64,000 nucleotides of DNA from contig JAKSZT010038590.1 in the NCBI GenBank assembly GCA_026826555.1, forward strand, positions 223,670 through 287,669, given 5' to 3'. Source of the DNA: Tolypeutes matacus (lineage: Eukaryota > Chordata > Mammalia > Cingulata > Chlamyphoridae). The translations under genes were made by a program, and so were the position numbers. Positions 1-12,188 of this stretch are shown here, piece by piece; positions within the stretch are counted from its first letter, which is position 1; each line of letters begins with the position of its first letter. Under the pieces are notes generated by a model. It worked only from the letters and a program-made list of their open reading frames with translations, had not been told where the DNA came from and made no database searches.

Positions 1-125
1 TTTGGTGAGGGAAGAAACTTAAGCTTTATGGCCTGGTAACTGAGGACTTCTACCCCAAATAAATACCCTTTATAAAGACCAACTTATTTCTGGTATCTGC
101 ATTAGCACCCCTTTTGGCTGACTAA
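1..125 (+). mobile_element. 3' end of an ERVL/MaLR-like LTR ('family A')
   Basis: The segment ends with a polyadenylation-like AATAAA (near 58-63), then 'ccaacttatttctggtatctgcattagca' style sequence and 'gctgactaata'. The same 3' end closes the LTRs at 5655-6282 and 9785-10240 on this strand. The 5' part lies outside the window. The assignment to an ERVL/MaLR-like group is inferred from LTR-like organisation; the exact family name is unknown. Confidence 0.55.
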
Positions 126-415
126 TACAGATGACTTAGAAGTAAGTGATGAAACTCTTATTGGAACCTGGAGGAAAAGCGATCCATGTTTAAAAATTGC
201 AGAGAAGTTAGCAAGAGAAATTGTGAACTTACAAATACAATAATGCTTAATGTGGAGAATTCCCATAAATCACACCTCAACCAAAACCTTATATTTGGGG
301 GGAACATTTGTTACACATTATGAAAGAACATGCTTAGACTATTACCACTAATTATGGTCCATAGCATACACTTAGTATAGTTTTTTTCCATACACCCTCT
401 ATTATTGACACTACA
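126..415. other. Anonymous AT-rich DNA
   Basis: I see no coding sequence, RNA gene or recognisable repeat here. Confidence 0.4.
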
Positions 416-1310
416 TATTTGGGAGGTTTTTGATGACTATTTCAATCTCTTTACTTGTAACTGGTTTTCTGAGATCTCCTTTTCCTTCTTGGGTCAGTAT
501 ATTTTGTATGTGTGCTTCTAGGAATTTGTTCATTTTGTCTACATTGTCTGGTTGTTCATAGTGTCCCCTTATGATCTCTCTTATTTTTGTGGGGTTTGTC
601 CTAATGGCCCCCTCTCATTTCTGACTTTATTTGTATCTTCTTTTTCCCATTGTCAGTCTAAATAAGGGTTTGCCAATATTTAATCTTTCTAAAGAGCCAA
701 GTTTTGCTAAGATTGTTTGTCTCTATTGCTTTTTGTTTTCAATTTCATTTATTTCTGCTCTAACCTTTTCTAATTCTTTCCTTCTGCATTGTTTGGGATT
801 AGTTTGCTGTTCTTTTTCTATTTTCTGCAGGTGTTCAGTGAGGTCTTTGATTTTAATTCTTTCTTCTTTTTTAATGTAAGCATTACAAACTATAAATTTC
901 CCTCTCAGAACTGCCTTCACTCCCTCCCATAGGTTCTGATATGTTGCATTCTCATTTTCATTCATCTGAAGATATTTACTGAATGCTCTTGCAATGTCTC
1001 CTTTAACCTACTGATTGTTTAAGATTGTGTTGTTTAACCTCCATATATTTGTGAGTTTTCCCTTTCTCCACCTGTTGATTATTTCCAGCTTCATTCTCTT
1101 ATGATCATAAATAGTGCTTTGTGAAATTTCAAACACTTTAAATTTAAGACTTGTTTTGTGACACAATGTATGGTCTATCCTGGAGAAAGATCCCTGAGTG
1201 CTTAAGAAGAATGTATATCCTAAGTTTTGGCATGCAATATTCTACATATGTCTGTAAGGTCTACTTCATTTATCATATTATTCAAATTCTTTATTAAAAT
1301 ACCTAATCAT
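416..1310 (-). pseudogene. L1 ORF2 fragment, reverse orientation
   Basis: Read on the minus strand, this matches the endonuclease-to-RT linker part of L1 ORF2. The stretch 723-965 contains '[16 protein letters not shown]' and 'AYIKKEE', the equivalent of '[16 protein letters not shown]' in the L1 at 50135-51118. Both ends of the element are missing, and stops and frameshifts break the frame. It is a dead fragment of a non-LTR retrotransposon polyprotein, not a gene. Confidence 0.85.
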
Positions 1311-1389
1311 AAAACTCCTCTCATATCCTGAAAACATCCAATCTGAAGCAAATTCCTGCTTCCTTAAAAACTTCCCAAATCACTAACAC

Positions 1390-2345
1390 AAGCCCAATCC
1401 TGTAATGTCTTTTCTAACACTTTTCTTCCTGAAATGGCTGAAGGTTCTCCATGATGAAAGTTCTCCCTTATTACCATGAGTAATAAACCAACTTGCTCAA
1501 CCACAAGAATGTTCTCGTTGCCTTTGGCTGGAAGGCATTGACAGTTGTCATCACATTAGTTGTCATTACAAGGCCACTGTACATGCAGAGGTCATAAAAG
1601 ATGGGCTGGAAAACTGACCCCATGATATAATGTCAATGCAGGTTTTCTGAATAAATTCCCTCACATTGCTGATTTTCTTGCTTTCTTCCTCTTTCTCCTA
1701 AAAGCAGATTAATATTTTTGAATAAGAATTCTTGTAGATGGCATCTCTCTCACTTAATTCCAACCATCCTGCTGCTTTAAGGTCAAGTATAACTTGGTTC
1801 CTTTCCTCTGCTATCAACCAGTAGTACCTGCTAATTTGACCACAAGGCTTGAGCATGTCACCCTGTGCACTCCATGTGCCACCACCATGGCCCTTAGGCA
1901 GATTTTAACCTCAGCATGGCACAAGATTGGAATCCAGGTAGCCAAATTAGCCAATCAACAGCTGGAGTTGGTGCCAGGCTACTTCCCCTCTCCTGTTTCT
2001 TGGGAAAGAAAGCTTCTATTTCCAACCTGGGAGTGGGTCTATTAGTGACCTTCCTGATAGTGGAAAGTAATATCGCATATAAAGAAAAAAAAAAGCCCTG
2101 CAAAATGGAGGAATCAACTCAGGAATCTTCACAGCATATGGTCAGTTTCCTCATTCTGTTCTTCTCTGGATGTTGCACTACATTCTTCTCAATCATTTCT
2201 TTTTAACACTCGTACTTAGAAACTGCCCATCTCCCAATGGTTGTATTCTTCCTTGCTACATTGAGTAATAAAGCTAATTTTTCAGACAAAATTTTCCTAA
2301 CGGTCTTTGGCTGAAGAGCATTGACAATTTCTTATTTAAAGGACT
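1390..2345 (+). repeat. LTR-like repeat present twice (about 1390-1650 and 2150-2345)
   Basis: Two segments share the pattern of an AATAAA-type signal ('gtaataaaccaac' near 1481, 'gtaataaagctaa' near 2266) followed by 'cctttggctg(g)aagg/gag cattgaca'. A third copy lies at 43650-43790. Placement of AATAAA just before a conserved tail suggests the R/U5 end of an LTR, but I cannot name the family. The intervening 1760-2110 contains short open frames that I regard as chance. The region forms the left edge of the duplicated block. Confidence 0.4.
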
Positions 2346-2439
2346 AGTGGGCAGCATAAATAACATGCACAGATACATGAGACATTTTTTCAGATAGATG
2401 GATACTACAAGGGAATAGCCAGTTAAATGCTAGAAATAA

Positions 2440-3500
2440 GATTTTTTAAAGTACACAAACACAATATTGGAAACAAAGAATTCCTTCAACAGGTTCATCA
2501 GTAAAGTCACTATAGCTGAGGAAAAAATGCATGAACTTGAATACAAGCCAAAAAGAATTAAGAAACATAAAGAAAGTTAAAGAAAAATTTAGAGTGGTAA
2601 AAGCTATCGATGATTTATGGGACAATATCAAATAATTTAATATAAATGTCATAAAAGTTTTACAACAAGAATAGAGAGGAAATGGACCAGAAGTACTATC
2701 TAAGGCCAAGACTTTTCCAAAAATATGTAAAGACTTAAAATCAGAGGGCCATAAATGTCAGTGAAACCCCAGGAAGTGTAAATGAAAAAATCAAATCAAA
2801 CAACCATAAAATACATGTGGATTCATCAGACTTACTGCTTAAAAAGAAAGATAAGTACACAATTATGAGGGAATTCAGAGGAAAGTAATATCACATGTAT
2901 ATGGAAAATTTAATAATTATAAATAACTTGACATTATAATGATAAAAGAAAGATGAGAATCAAAAGACATATTTAAAATACTGAAAGATAACACACGTTC
3001 TTGATTTGAATACCCACTGTAAATAACCTTCCAATATACAAACAAAATAAATCCATTTTAGGAAGATTAATATAGATACACACAGAGAAATAATTATTTT
3101 TCAGCAGATTTATGCTTTAAAAATTATCCAGACAGGAATATGATAACAGGACACTAAACATGATAAATATGATAATAATGACAATGAAAATGTAAAAATG
3201 AAGATAGATATATCAAATAGACAGTTTTACAATTTTAGTTGCTTAAAGTGAAACTAGGTTGATGAGTATTTGGTTTTAAGCCATATATAAAAGTAAATTT
3301 AAGACAAAAATAAAATTTGAAAGAAGAATTGAGTCTCTACTACTTTTCAGTTCTAATGTTATGTTAGGAGGTATGTTATTTTACGTAAGCTAAGATAAAG
3401 TAAACATACATATAATTGTCCCTAGGACAATCACTAAAAGAGAGAAAAAACTTATAAACATAAGGATTTAAGGTAAGGATATCAGTAAAGTCACCCACTA
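2440..3500 (+). mobile_element. Ancient L1 ORF1 / inter-ORF remnant
   Basis: Short matches to mammalian L1 ORF1 survive: 'tgggacaatatcaaat' near 2619 and 'aaaatactgaaaga' near 2974, followed by an AT-rich spacer with 'aatcactaaaagagagaaa' near 3430, typical of old L1 inter-ORF sequence. Frames are destroyed. The same remnant is seen at 43880-44480 and 45930-47010 because it lies inside the duplicated block. Confidence 0.6.
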
Positions 3501-3893
3501 ATATTAAACAGATTGTAAGAAAATGTTATAAACAACTTTTAGTTGTTAAATTTGATACTTTCTACTAAACATACAATTGCTTGTATACTCACATAAAAAG
3601 AAATGGGTAATCTCTTTAGTCCCCTGTTTCTTTTAAAAATTGAGTTTTTCTTTAAAAAATTTCCAAATGTCAAACATTGTGAAATTGTTTTCCAAATGTA
3701 AAAATCTCACCTTTCCCTCAAACTTGAATGTGGAAAATATGCTATGTGAAATTTATTCCACCCTGCAGAAGAGGACAGCATCTTACAAGAAAGCAGAGTA
3801 ACAATATTAAAGAAACATGGGTCCCAGAATTGCCTCAAGGAAAGAGTGACCCACAAAGTTAACTCAGTGAAAGTTTACACTGTTATACTAAAG

Positions 3894-4104
3894 ATAGAGG
3901 AGTGGATGTGGCTCAAGTGGTTGAGCATTTACTTCCCATATGGAAGGTCCTGATTTCGGTCTCAGGTGTCTCAAAAAACAGGCAACAAACACATGAAAAA
4001 ACCAATTCAGGGGAGCAAATGTGGCTTAATGGTTGAGTGCTGGCTTTCCACATTCGATGTCCCAGGTTCAATCCCCAGCACTGATACCTCAAAGAAAAAA
4101 AGGC
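3894..4104 (+). mobile_element. tRNA-like SINE, dimeric (xenarthran DAS-like)
   Basis: Two head units follow each other: 'gtggatgtggctcaagtgg' at about 3902 and a diverged second 'aaatgtggcttaatggttg' at about 4017. The second has 'ggttcaatccc' at about 4065, resembling a tRNA B box, and the element ends in an A-rich run. It is absent at the corresponding point of copy B (about 56800), so it inserted after the duplication. Confidence 0.75.
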
Positions 4105-4579
4105 ATAATATTTTCCCTTCTGTTGAGCTACTCTGTTTCTGAAGCACTTTCTTACACTAACCAAGCTGTACTTAATAAAAGTTTTCTCCCCAACAAAATC
4201 ACATTACTTGATAAATCATTCTTTCTATTACACAGTTTTTTCTTTCTGAAAGTAGGCCATACATGTATGTTTGAGAACATTTAGCAGCTATCTCCAAAAT
4301 TACACTGTCTTCGACTGGCAGCTTTAGTGAAATCTGCAAACAACATACACCTGTCATCCCTGCATTTTTAATACCTTATAATATACAAAAGTAAGATATT
4401 ATATGTTTTCAACTCTCTTAAGAATAGTATAATTTTGTTGAAAACATATAATATGTTTAAATGGTGATTAAGAATGTGAACTCTAAAGTCTGGGTTCTTA
4501 TTTGAGCTTGTCCTTTAAACTTGTTTACTGACAATGAACAAGCTATGAAACCTCTCTGTGCCCCAGTTTCAACATCTGT

Positions 4580-5190
4580 AAAATTCAACTATTCAAAGAC
4601 ATTTTTTAAGGTACTCTTTTAGATTTGGGGATACAGCATTGAAAACAATTGGCAAAAATCTTGTGCTTATTAAGATTTCAATGTGGGGAAAACAGAATAA
4701 ACAAAAGCATGCTACAAATATACAGAATTTTAGAGAGGAAAAACTGCTATGGAAAAAAATTCAAAATTGATGATGGGGATTGTGTGATTTTAAATAGGGT
4801 AGTAAGAGATGGCCTTATGAGGAATAGAAGGAGAAAATACCCATGGAGTTTTACTGGGGAAAGGGAATTTCAGGATGAAGAAAAAAGTACAAATATTCTA
4901 GGCAGCATCAGAACTTAATGTGAATAGGAAGGGTGAGGAGGTCATTGTGGCCACTCCAACATGGTGTGATAGACAAGGTAAGGATTAGGGGCAAAATCAT
5001 GTTGTACCTTCAGGACCTGGAAAATGATATTTATTCTTAATATATGGGAAATTTTTTAGTTTTTATGAAGAAAAATGACATGATACAATTTATGTTTTAT
5101 AAGTATCAATTGTCTCTGCATTGAGATTAGACTAAACGGTAGTAAGTCAGGACAGAGAAAGACAATCTAGAAGGCACTGGCAATAATTAA
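4580..5190 (+). repeat. L2-like fragment
   Basis: 'ttggggatacagcattgaaaaca' style sequence near 4626 and the following 'gtacc..caggacctgg' to 'gattagact' portion resemble ancient L2-derived sequence common in placental mammals. The same material occurs in copy B near 58060-58430. A short open frame at 4649-4918 falls inside it and has no recognisable protein signature; I treat it as chance. Confidence 0.45.
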
Positions 5191-5654
5191 AGATGGAAAT
5201 TATGGTTCTTTGAGCCACGATGTCAGCAGAGTAAGTGTTGAGAAATAGTGCCATGCCAAATATATTCTGCACAGAGAATCAATATGATATGCTGATGGAC
5301 AACATGGGAGTTGTAAGACGTAGAGAAAATTCTGAGATGCTCTTATGCCTTTGCCTAAACAAGTAGGAGGATAGCTTTTCATTACCTGAGATTATATTCC
5401 AAATATTGTAAATATCTACCAGACAGTTATCTTACAAAGATAAACTAAGTTAATTATATACCTAAAACAATGAAGATTGTCTCAAACTCAATGGGTGTCC
5501 ATTAAATATAGTCTCTTTTTTTATCATTATTGTATATTAATTATTTACAAACAAAATCTATTTTTCATATTTTGTCATGGTCTATTCCACTCTTATTTTC
5601 TTTATCATTTCATAATTCAACTTTTTCTAATGCATAGAATTTTGGTATACCACC

Positions 5655-6282
5655 CTGTCTTGGTTTTAATCTTTTTTTGGTTCCCAGAACATTATGTACT
5701 CAAGCTAACCCATTCTTATACATGGGAAGCTATTTTATGTGAAACCTTTTGGCTAAATTCAGTCAAGGGATCTTTTGATTAGATCAGTTTCCATTAAGTC
5801 ACTTAGCTTATGGTCCAGCCCTTGATTAGATTGCTGGATGAAGGGTGGATCTGAATCCTTTTACTGAAGTCTTTTATAAATGAGAGCTTCCATTTGTACC
5901 CTGCATTGAGAGAGAGAACTCCAGCATTGCCTACAGCTGCAAAAAGACAGAGAAACCCTGAAAACCTAAGAGGGAGGCTAAAGGCTGGAATCATCAGTGC
6001 AACCCAAGCTGAAGAGACTTAAACTGGGGCTGAGCTCTGGGAGAAAGTGAGCTTGGAACTAAAAGCAGAGTCCAGCTGTCATTTTTGCCTTGCTACATAG
6101 CAGGACTCCAGGATCTTCCAGCAGCTGACTTTTGATGAAACAGTATCTCTGATGGTGCCTTGATTTAGACATTTTCACAGCCTCAGAAATGTAAGATTTT
6201 ACCCTAATAAATTCCCATTATAGAAACCAACACATTTCTGGTATTTTTGCAATGGCAGCCTTTAGCAAACTAAAACATGCCA
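5655..6282 (+). mobile_element. Family A LTR, plus orientation
   Basis: The segment has a 'gatggtgccttgattt' motif near 6151, 'cctaataaattcccatt' (AATAAA) near 6202, and the ending 'agcaaactaaaac', matching the 3' ends at 1-125 and 9785-10240. The flanks join cleanly to copy B sequence on either side of 58900, so the element is unique to copy A. Confidence 0.65.
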
Positions 6283-8040
6283 TGAACAAAAAGATTGTGT
6301 TTTAAAAATATTTCAGACCACATCTTACATAAAATATGATATGCACTGATATAAACAGGGAAACAGAGGGGCAATATAATTACTCTAGAATTTTCACATT
6401 TTCCAAAGGTGTTATTGCATTTATATAACAACATAATAAATGAATTCTAGAACATACTCTAAGATGATCAGATACTCTGAGCTTAATTAAAACATAAAAA
6501 CAATTCCTGAACTTATTGCTTTCTGAAAAAATGAGAGACTCTTTCCAGCATCATCACCCTGAAAAACCAATCTTATACATATATTATATCATGGAAATGT
6601 ATAAAAATAAAAGTAAGGCCAGCACAGTTGTCAAAAAGACCATGTAATGTAAAGGATATATAAATATAAGAAAAGATGCAATGTATGTAAGAGATAAGAA
6701 ATTATTATAAATAGTACATTGTTCAAAAATAAATACTCATCAAAGACATAGCTATAAGCTGAGGAAACAAAGAAGAATTGCAATAAATATAGATTCTAGT
6801 GAACATAAAGTTCACAGCAAAAATAAATCTCAATACAGTCATTTATATGGGTATTATATATAAGTCAAAATTTTAGTATTAATTCAGGATGTAGAAGAAA
6901 ATAATGCACATTTTAATTATTTGAACAAATTACTTAACAGTGATGAACTTGTGAGAATAAATTAAATTTTTATTCTTCTAACAGAAGTTGAACTTTATTT
7001 TAATCTGACACAAATTATTTAAGAAAATGAAGAAATACAATTCAACAAAGAAAATTTTAATATATATTTAAAAAGACAACAAATATCTTAAAGGGAAAAA
7101 TATATCTACTAAGCATTGTTTAAATTCAAATATAGGAAAATGAAGAAAACACACTTTCTTAAATATACACTGAATAGTAGAGAAAATTAAAACTGCAATT
7201 CTGGATGGCATAGACATTTTTAAGAGAAAATGTTAATAATTTTTCTTACCAAAATTTATGGGATATTACAAATTTGAATTCATTATCAATCCTTATCTTT
7301 GCAACTTTTCTCTTTCAAAATTCTTATAAAAAATGAACGAAGAATTTAACTCAAAAATTTATATATTTTTAAAGAATATAACCCAGGTAAATGAACTGAT
7401 TTTTTAATTCATACCAAAATTTAAGAGAGAAATGTAATTACTGATGCTTGCTGATGCAACAAAGAATGGTAGGGTTGTCATGTGGTTAGCAGGTAGACAC
7501 AAAAGAGACGTTAACTCCCAGCAGATATTTAGTCTCTTGAATTTATAAAACTTCAGGTCTTAAATCATTGCAAGATTAGATTCCAGATTTAATTCATGTA
7601 CAAAGAAAATATTCATCTCCCAAAGTTAAATTTCAAAAGAAATACAAAGGTTATCATAATGGGTGGAAAACAAAGCTGCACAGAAGTAGAAAATGACAAA
7701 AATTATATATATATGTAGTCTATGCATATAAATATATAAGATTATTCTAGAAGACCATGAGCAGAACTCTCAAGAATGCTTAGTATATTTCCATTTTCTT
7801 TACTAATGAAAAATATTTTTGAAATTTTCTTCAATGTTCACATACACATTTTTCAGTAGATTAAATCTCTTATATTTTCTTTTGCTCTAAGGCCAAATAT
7901 TGAAGTACTGTTTTAGTCTTTTGATCTCTTTATTTATTTATGGATAACATTAACCAAAAGTATTTAATAAAATCCAGTGGTAACTTTTATAACAAATGCA
8001 AATGTGTATTCAAACTTTTGCAGGCATGTAAACAGTCTGA
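6283..8040 (+). other. Non-repeat portion of duplicon copy A
   Basis: This AT-rich stretch matches 59285-59590 and 60200-61600 in order. I see no coding capacity or RNA gene. In copy B the same sequence lies immediately 3' (minus-strand sense) of the OR pseudogene, so it may be old OR-flanking sequence. Confidence 0.55.
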
Positions 8041-8875
8041 TGAGCTTCACCTTAATACCAAAACCAGATAAAGATACCATATTATTATGGACCAATATCC
8101 TGTGTGAATATTTCATCTATAAAACTAAGAAATGTATGAAATTAATTCAAAATTATATAGGACATACATGAATGTTCCTCAATTAATATCATATTCAGGG
8201 TCAAGACTAGGATGCCTACTATTACGAATATTATTCATCATTGGAGTGTCAGGTCTAGCCAGAATAATTAAGCAAGAAAGAGAAATAAAAGGAATCTCAT
8301 TTTCCTAAGAAAATATAAAACTTCAGTTTTCAGATGACATGATCCTAAATAGATATATTTCTCAAATAGCCACAAAAAAGCTGAGAGCTAATAACTAATT
8401 CAGGAAAGTGGAGGGCACAATGTCAATGAAAATAAATCAGTGATGTTTCTACACTTTAGTAATGAAAAATTTTAAGATGAAATAAAAAGTAATATTACAT
8501 ATGGTATTCCATCTTGTAGAACAACTGTAAAAATCAAATAACTAGGATTAATTTTAGCCAAGAGTTTAAAGGACTCATATACTGAAAACTGCTAAACATT
8601 GCTTAAAGTACTCAAAATACCCTAAATAAATGGAAGGATATTCCATGTTCATGTATTTGAAAACTAAACATTCTTAAGTTGTCAATTCTATGCAAAGTGA
8701 TTTATAGATTCAATGAAATAAATATTAACATTCCAACAGGCATCTTAGTAGAAAGAGAAAAGACAATCATCAAATAAGTATGAAATGGTAAAATCCCAAA
8801 TAGCCAATAGCATCTTGATAAAGAAGTAGAATGATGGAGCACTAACTCTTCCCAATCTTAAAATTTATTGCAAGG

Positions 8876-9483
8876 TGGACTCACCCTGGACACCTGGTGG
8901 AGAGATGATGATGGACAACAGTCATCCCAGGTAATGGAGAGAGTCTGCAGCTGCAGTCAGGATAATCCCATCTATCTTGTCCATGAGATAGAGTGGACAT
9001 CACCATCTCAGACTCCTCAAGATTGGGGGAAGAGTTATGAACTAGAGTGGACTTACTGGTATTCTGTTATAGACATATTATGATTCATGCAGTGAAAGTA
9101 ATTACAACATTAATGTGGAGCCAGTGGCCACCAGATGCTTTAGGAAAAGGGAGAGGGAAAAGCAGTTATAATACAGGGGCTTTTTTGGGACATGGGAATT
9201 AGCCTGAATGACATTGCAATGACAGATATAGGCCATATTATATCATTATATAACATGCAGAACTGTGTGGAAGAGAGTGTGGTCTTCAATGTGAACTATG
9301 GTCCATGCTTAGTGGCAAAGCCCCAAGATATGTATATCTATTGCAGGTGATGTGCCACACTAATGAAGGATGTTTATGTGGAAGGTTGTGGGAGTAGTGG
9401 GAGGTGGGGCATATAGGAATCCCTACAATTTTTGTATAACATTTATGTAATCTAAGTATCTGTTAAAAAATAAAATTATTTAA
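8876..9483 (+). mobile_element. 5'-truncated L1 3' UTR with perfect 16-bp target-site duplication
   Basis: The insert is flanked by 'aaaatttattgcaagg' at 8860-8875 and 9484-9499. Its body matches the terminal 3' UTR of the L1 at 47561-56530 (about 55815-56400), ending 'taatctaagtatct' plus an A-rich tail. It sits inside the older L1 ORF2 and gives a clear example of target-primed insertion by this L1 family. Confidence 0.95.
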
Positions 9484-9784
9484 AAAATTTATTGCAAGGG
9501 TTCAGTAATCAAAGCAGCGTGACAGTGGCACAAGGACAGATATGGAGACCCATAGCATTGAAATGGGAGTTCAGAAAGAAACCTTCATGTCTATGGTCAA
9601 TTAATTTTTAGAAGGGTGCCAAATCCACTCAATGGGAAAATAATTTTCTCTTCAACATATGGCTTTGGGAATACTGGATATCTATATGCAAATGAATTAA
9701 TGTGAATCCTTGCCTCTCACAATATGCAAATTTTAACTCAAAATGGGTTAAATAACTAAATATAAAGAACTAAAATCTTTTGTG

Positions 9785-10240
9785 GATTAAATTATGTACC
9801 CCCTAAATTATATTCTTAATCACAATCCATTATTGTGGGTGTGATTCCATTTTAAAAAGGAAATTTTGAATATGTTTTTAGTTAAGGTGTTGCCAGTTGA
9901 GCAAGTTTGGGCTGTAATCTAATAAGTACAGTAATCCTTTATAAGCAGGATGAAATTCAGATCTAGAGAGAAAGCCACAGAAGATGCTGGAATCTAAGGG
10001 ACCCTGAGTCTAAAGGCGAATAACATCACCATATGCATTTTCATGTGGCAGAAAAGCCAAGGTTTAAGGATCACTAGCACCCATACCTAAACACTACAGT
10101 CTTTGGGGAGAAAAAATCATCTTTCTGACACACTGATTTTGGATTTCTGCCTGTGTCAAACCTGTTAACCCATTAATTTGCATTGTTTAAGCCAAGCCAT
10201 TTAATAGTATTTGCTTTAGCAGCCAGGAAAACAAGACAAA
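9785..10240 (+). mobile_element. Family A LTR, plus orientation
   Basis: It begins 'tggattaaattatgtaccc' and ends 'tttgctttagcagccaggaaaacaa'. A 'gtggcagaaaagcc' motif (about 10047) and 'gacacactgattttgga' (about 10127) occur in the order expected from its relatives. The minus-strand copies of the same family are at 12189-12885, 17085-17775, 22965-23441, 32175-32740, 36903-37670 and 59610-60170. The family resembles mammalian ERVL-MaLR LTRs. Confidence 0.7.
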
Positions 10241-10478
10241 CTCCTAGAGAGAAACAAAAGGTAACTTCTATAAGATCTTAAACAATGCTTCCTTAGCCTT
10301 TATATCCAAAGCCAGGAACAAAAGAGAAAAAACAAATTAATAAAACTTAATCAAAATTAAAAACTTTTGTGTTTCAAATTACTTTAGCATTAAAGTGTGA
10401 AAAATACCCTTCAGAATGATATACAATATTTGGAAATTATGTACCAGATATGGATTTATTATCAAGAACGTATATGTA

Positions 10479-10729
10479 GTTAACATTTAGTCCAGTAGAC
10501 AGAGACACACCAATAAGAATTGGGTGTATATTCAGAGAGACAGCTGCTTTCTAGGTTTGTAATGTTTCATTTTTGCATAGTCTCTGTCTACTTGACTAAA
10601 TGTTAACTCTAAAGAGTGAGAATTTGTCACACTGACAGGATGAAATATATTGATTCAATAATAAAGCTCCTTTTAGATCATACAAAAAAGATTAAATGGG
10701 GATGGAGATTTATATGCTTAAAAAAAAAA
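10479..10729 (+). mobile_element. Polyadenylated 251-bp retro-insert with 28-bp inverted arms
   Basis: The insert interrupts the old L1 and is bounded by a perfect 15-bp duplication, 'aagaacgtatatgta', at 10464-10478 and 10730-10744. It ends in a run of about 12 A. The 5' half is a foldback: arm 10479-10506 (starts 'gttaacatttag') pairs with arm 10580-10607 (ends 'ctaaatgttaac') with 27 of 28 positions complementary, separated by a 73-bp loop that contains a smaller hairpin ('acacc...gggtgt', about 10507-10527). 'caataataaag' near 10657 resembles a polyadenylation signal. The A tail and duplication show L1-machinery insertion of an RNA; the source RNA is unknown. Confidence 0.85.
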
Positions 10730-11870
10730 AAGAACGTATATGTAATCCTACAACTCTACAACACAAAGACAACAACAGAATTAATAATTGGGTAAAGCTT
10801 TAATAGATCTTTTTCCAAAGAAAATGTATAAATGGTCAATGAACATATGAAATGATGCACAATACCATTATGGAAATGCAAATTGACAGTGATATACGAT
10901 TTCATATTCATTAGAAGTCTTTCTATGAAAAATAGCTATTAACAAGTGTTTGAGATGGTGTGGAGAAATGGAAATACATTTTCATTGATGGTGGGAATAT
11001 AAAATGATGCTGGTATAGCTGCTGTGAAAAACAGTTTGTAGCTTCATCAGAATGTTTGGTATAGAATTACCATATAACCTGGCAATTACGCCTCTTGGGA
11101 AATACCCTAAAGACCAGAAATCAAGGATCAAACACATATTTGCAGACCAATGTTCAAAGTTTTATTATTCACACTGCCATAAGATGGAAACAAACTAAAT
11201 GTTGCTCCCACATGAAAGGATATGCAGAAGGTAGTATTTACAAAAAAATGAATTGTAGTCGACTATAAAAAGGAATGATGTTCTCAAACACGCAACAGCA
11301 TGCAAGATGTTAGGACCGTCATTTTAAGTGAAATAAGCAAGAACCAAGAGGACAAATATTGTACAATTCATTGATAAGAAATAATTACAGTATGCAAAGT
11401 GTTAGATTCAGAAATGAGAATATAAGTTACCAAGAATAGGGAATGGGGAGTTAATGCTTAATTGCTATAGAGTTTCTGTTCAAGTTGATGGAAAAGTTTT
11501 GCCATTGGATGGTGATAATGGTGGCACAAAAAGTTGAATATTAACACCATTGATTTCTGTATTTGCAAATAGTTAAAATGAAAAATTTGAGGTTCTATAT
11601 ATGATACCTAATAAAATTTATAAAAAATATAGAACTGTACAACACCACAGTGTACCCTAATATGATCTATGGACTACAGTTAACATTTTATTTATAATAA
11701 TATTGCTTCCACAATTAGAATGAAAGCTTCACATTGTTGGAAAATGTGAACAATAGAGAAATTGTGTTTTGAGGGAGTATATATTTTCTTTATATTTTTA
11801 ATGATTTTTCTCTAAATCTACAACTTTCCTATTAAAAATAGCAAATATTATATCATTTAAAAAAATGTAA

Positions 11871-12188
11871 GAACCCTAAAAATTTCTAATTTCCTTTGCT
11901 CCTTGTCATTTTAACTGTTGTTCATGTATATTTTAAATCTATATGTGTTACAATCCTGAAAATAAAATGTTATTATTTTGTGGTGCACATTTGTCTTTTA
12001 CAAAATTTCAAATATTTCCCATGCCTTGCACTCATCATTTCTTTTTGTAGATTCAATGTTTTCTCTGGTATCATTTTCTATAGGGTATATAAATTCTGTT
12101 TGATTTCCTTATAATACAGGAGTTTTGGCTATAAATGTTGTGAGTTTTCATTTATCTTAAATGTCTCCATATCACACTTGATTTTCAC
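11871..12188. other. Anonymous AT-rich DNA
   Basis: No recognisable feature. The open frame at 11896-12114 is low-complexity and hydrophobic, without a known signature. Confidence 0.4.

Larger units (their letters stand above)
2150..8040 (+). repeat. Segmental duplication, copy A
   Basis: By eye the block is collinear and in direct orientation with 45870-61600 (copy B). Anchors: 3600-3720 with 56540-56660; 4120-4310 with 56830-57010; 4340-4520 with 57730-57990; 5200-5400 with 58440-58640; 6310-6560 with 59290-59530; 6780-7960 with 60290-61560. Sequence between anchors differs mainly by insertions unique to one copy. Identity looks like roughly three quarters, so the duplication is old. Copy A ends where an old L1 begins at about 8041. 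Confidence 0.8.
8041..11870 (+). pseudogene. Old L1: ORF2 from RT domain to 3' end, multiply interrupted
   Basis: An L1 5'-truncated in the RT domain. 'TLIPKPDKDT' is readable at about 8050-8080, and 'ttcagatgacatgatcc' near 8330 is a decayed FADDM-type catalytic site. Later ORF2 segments are at 9500-9770 and 10245-11400, and an L1 3' UTR runs to about 11870. Three later insertions interrupt it: an L1 tail at 8876-9483, an LTR at 9785-10240 and a foldback insert at 10479-10729. It lies just after the end of copy A homology and has no counterpart in copy B, so it probably inserted at or after the duplication. Non-functional. Confidence 0.85.

Noticed and set aside
3894..4104. Possible tRNA gene from A/B-box-like sequence
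   Set aside because: No cloverleaf can be completed; the dimeric body and A-rich end identify a SINE. The same applies at 31363 and 58931.
4649..4918. 89-codon frame with charged residues
   Set aside because: Falls in an L2-like, duplicated region; the copy B equivalent near 58140 does not keep it open.
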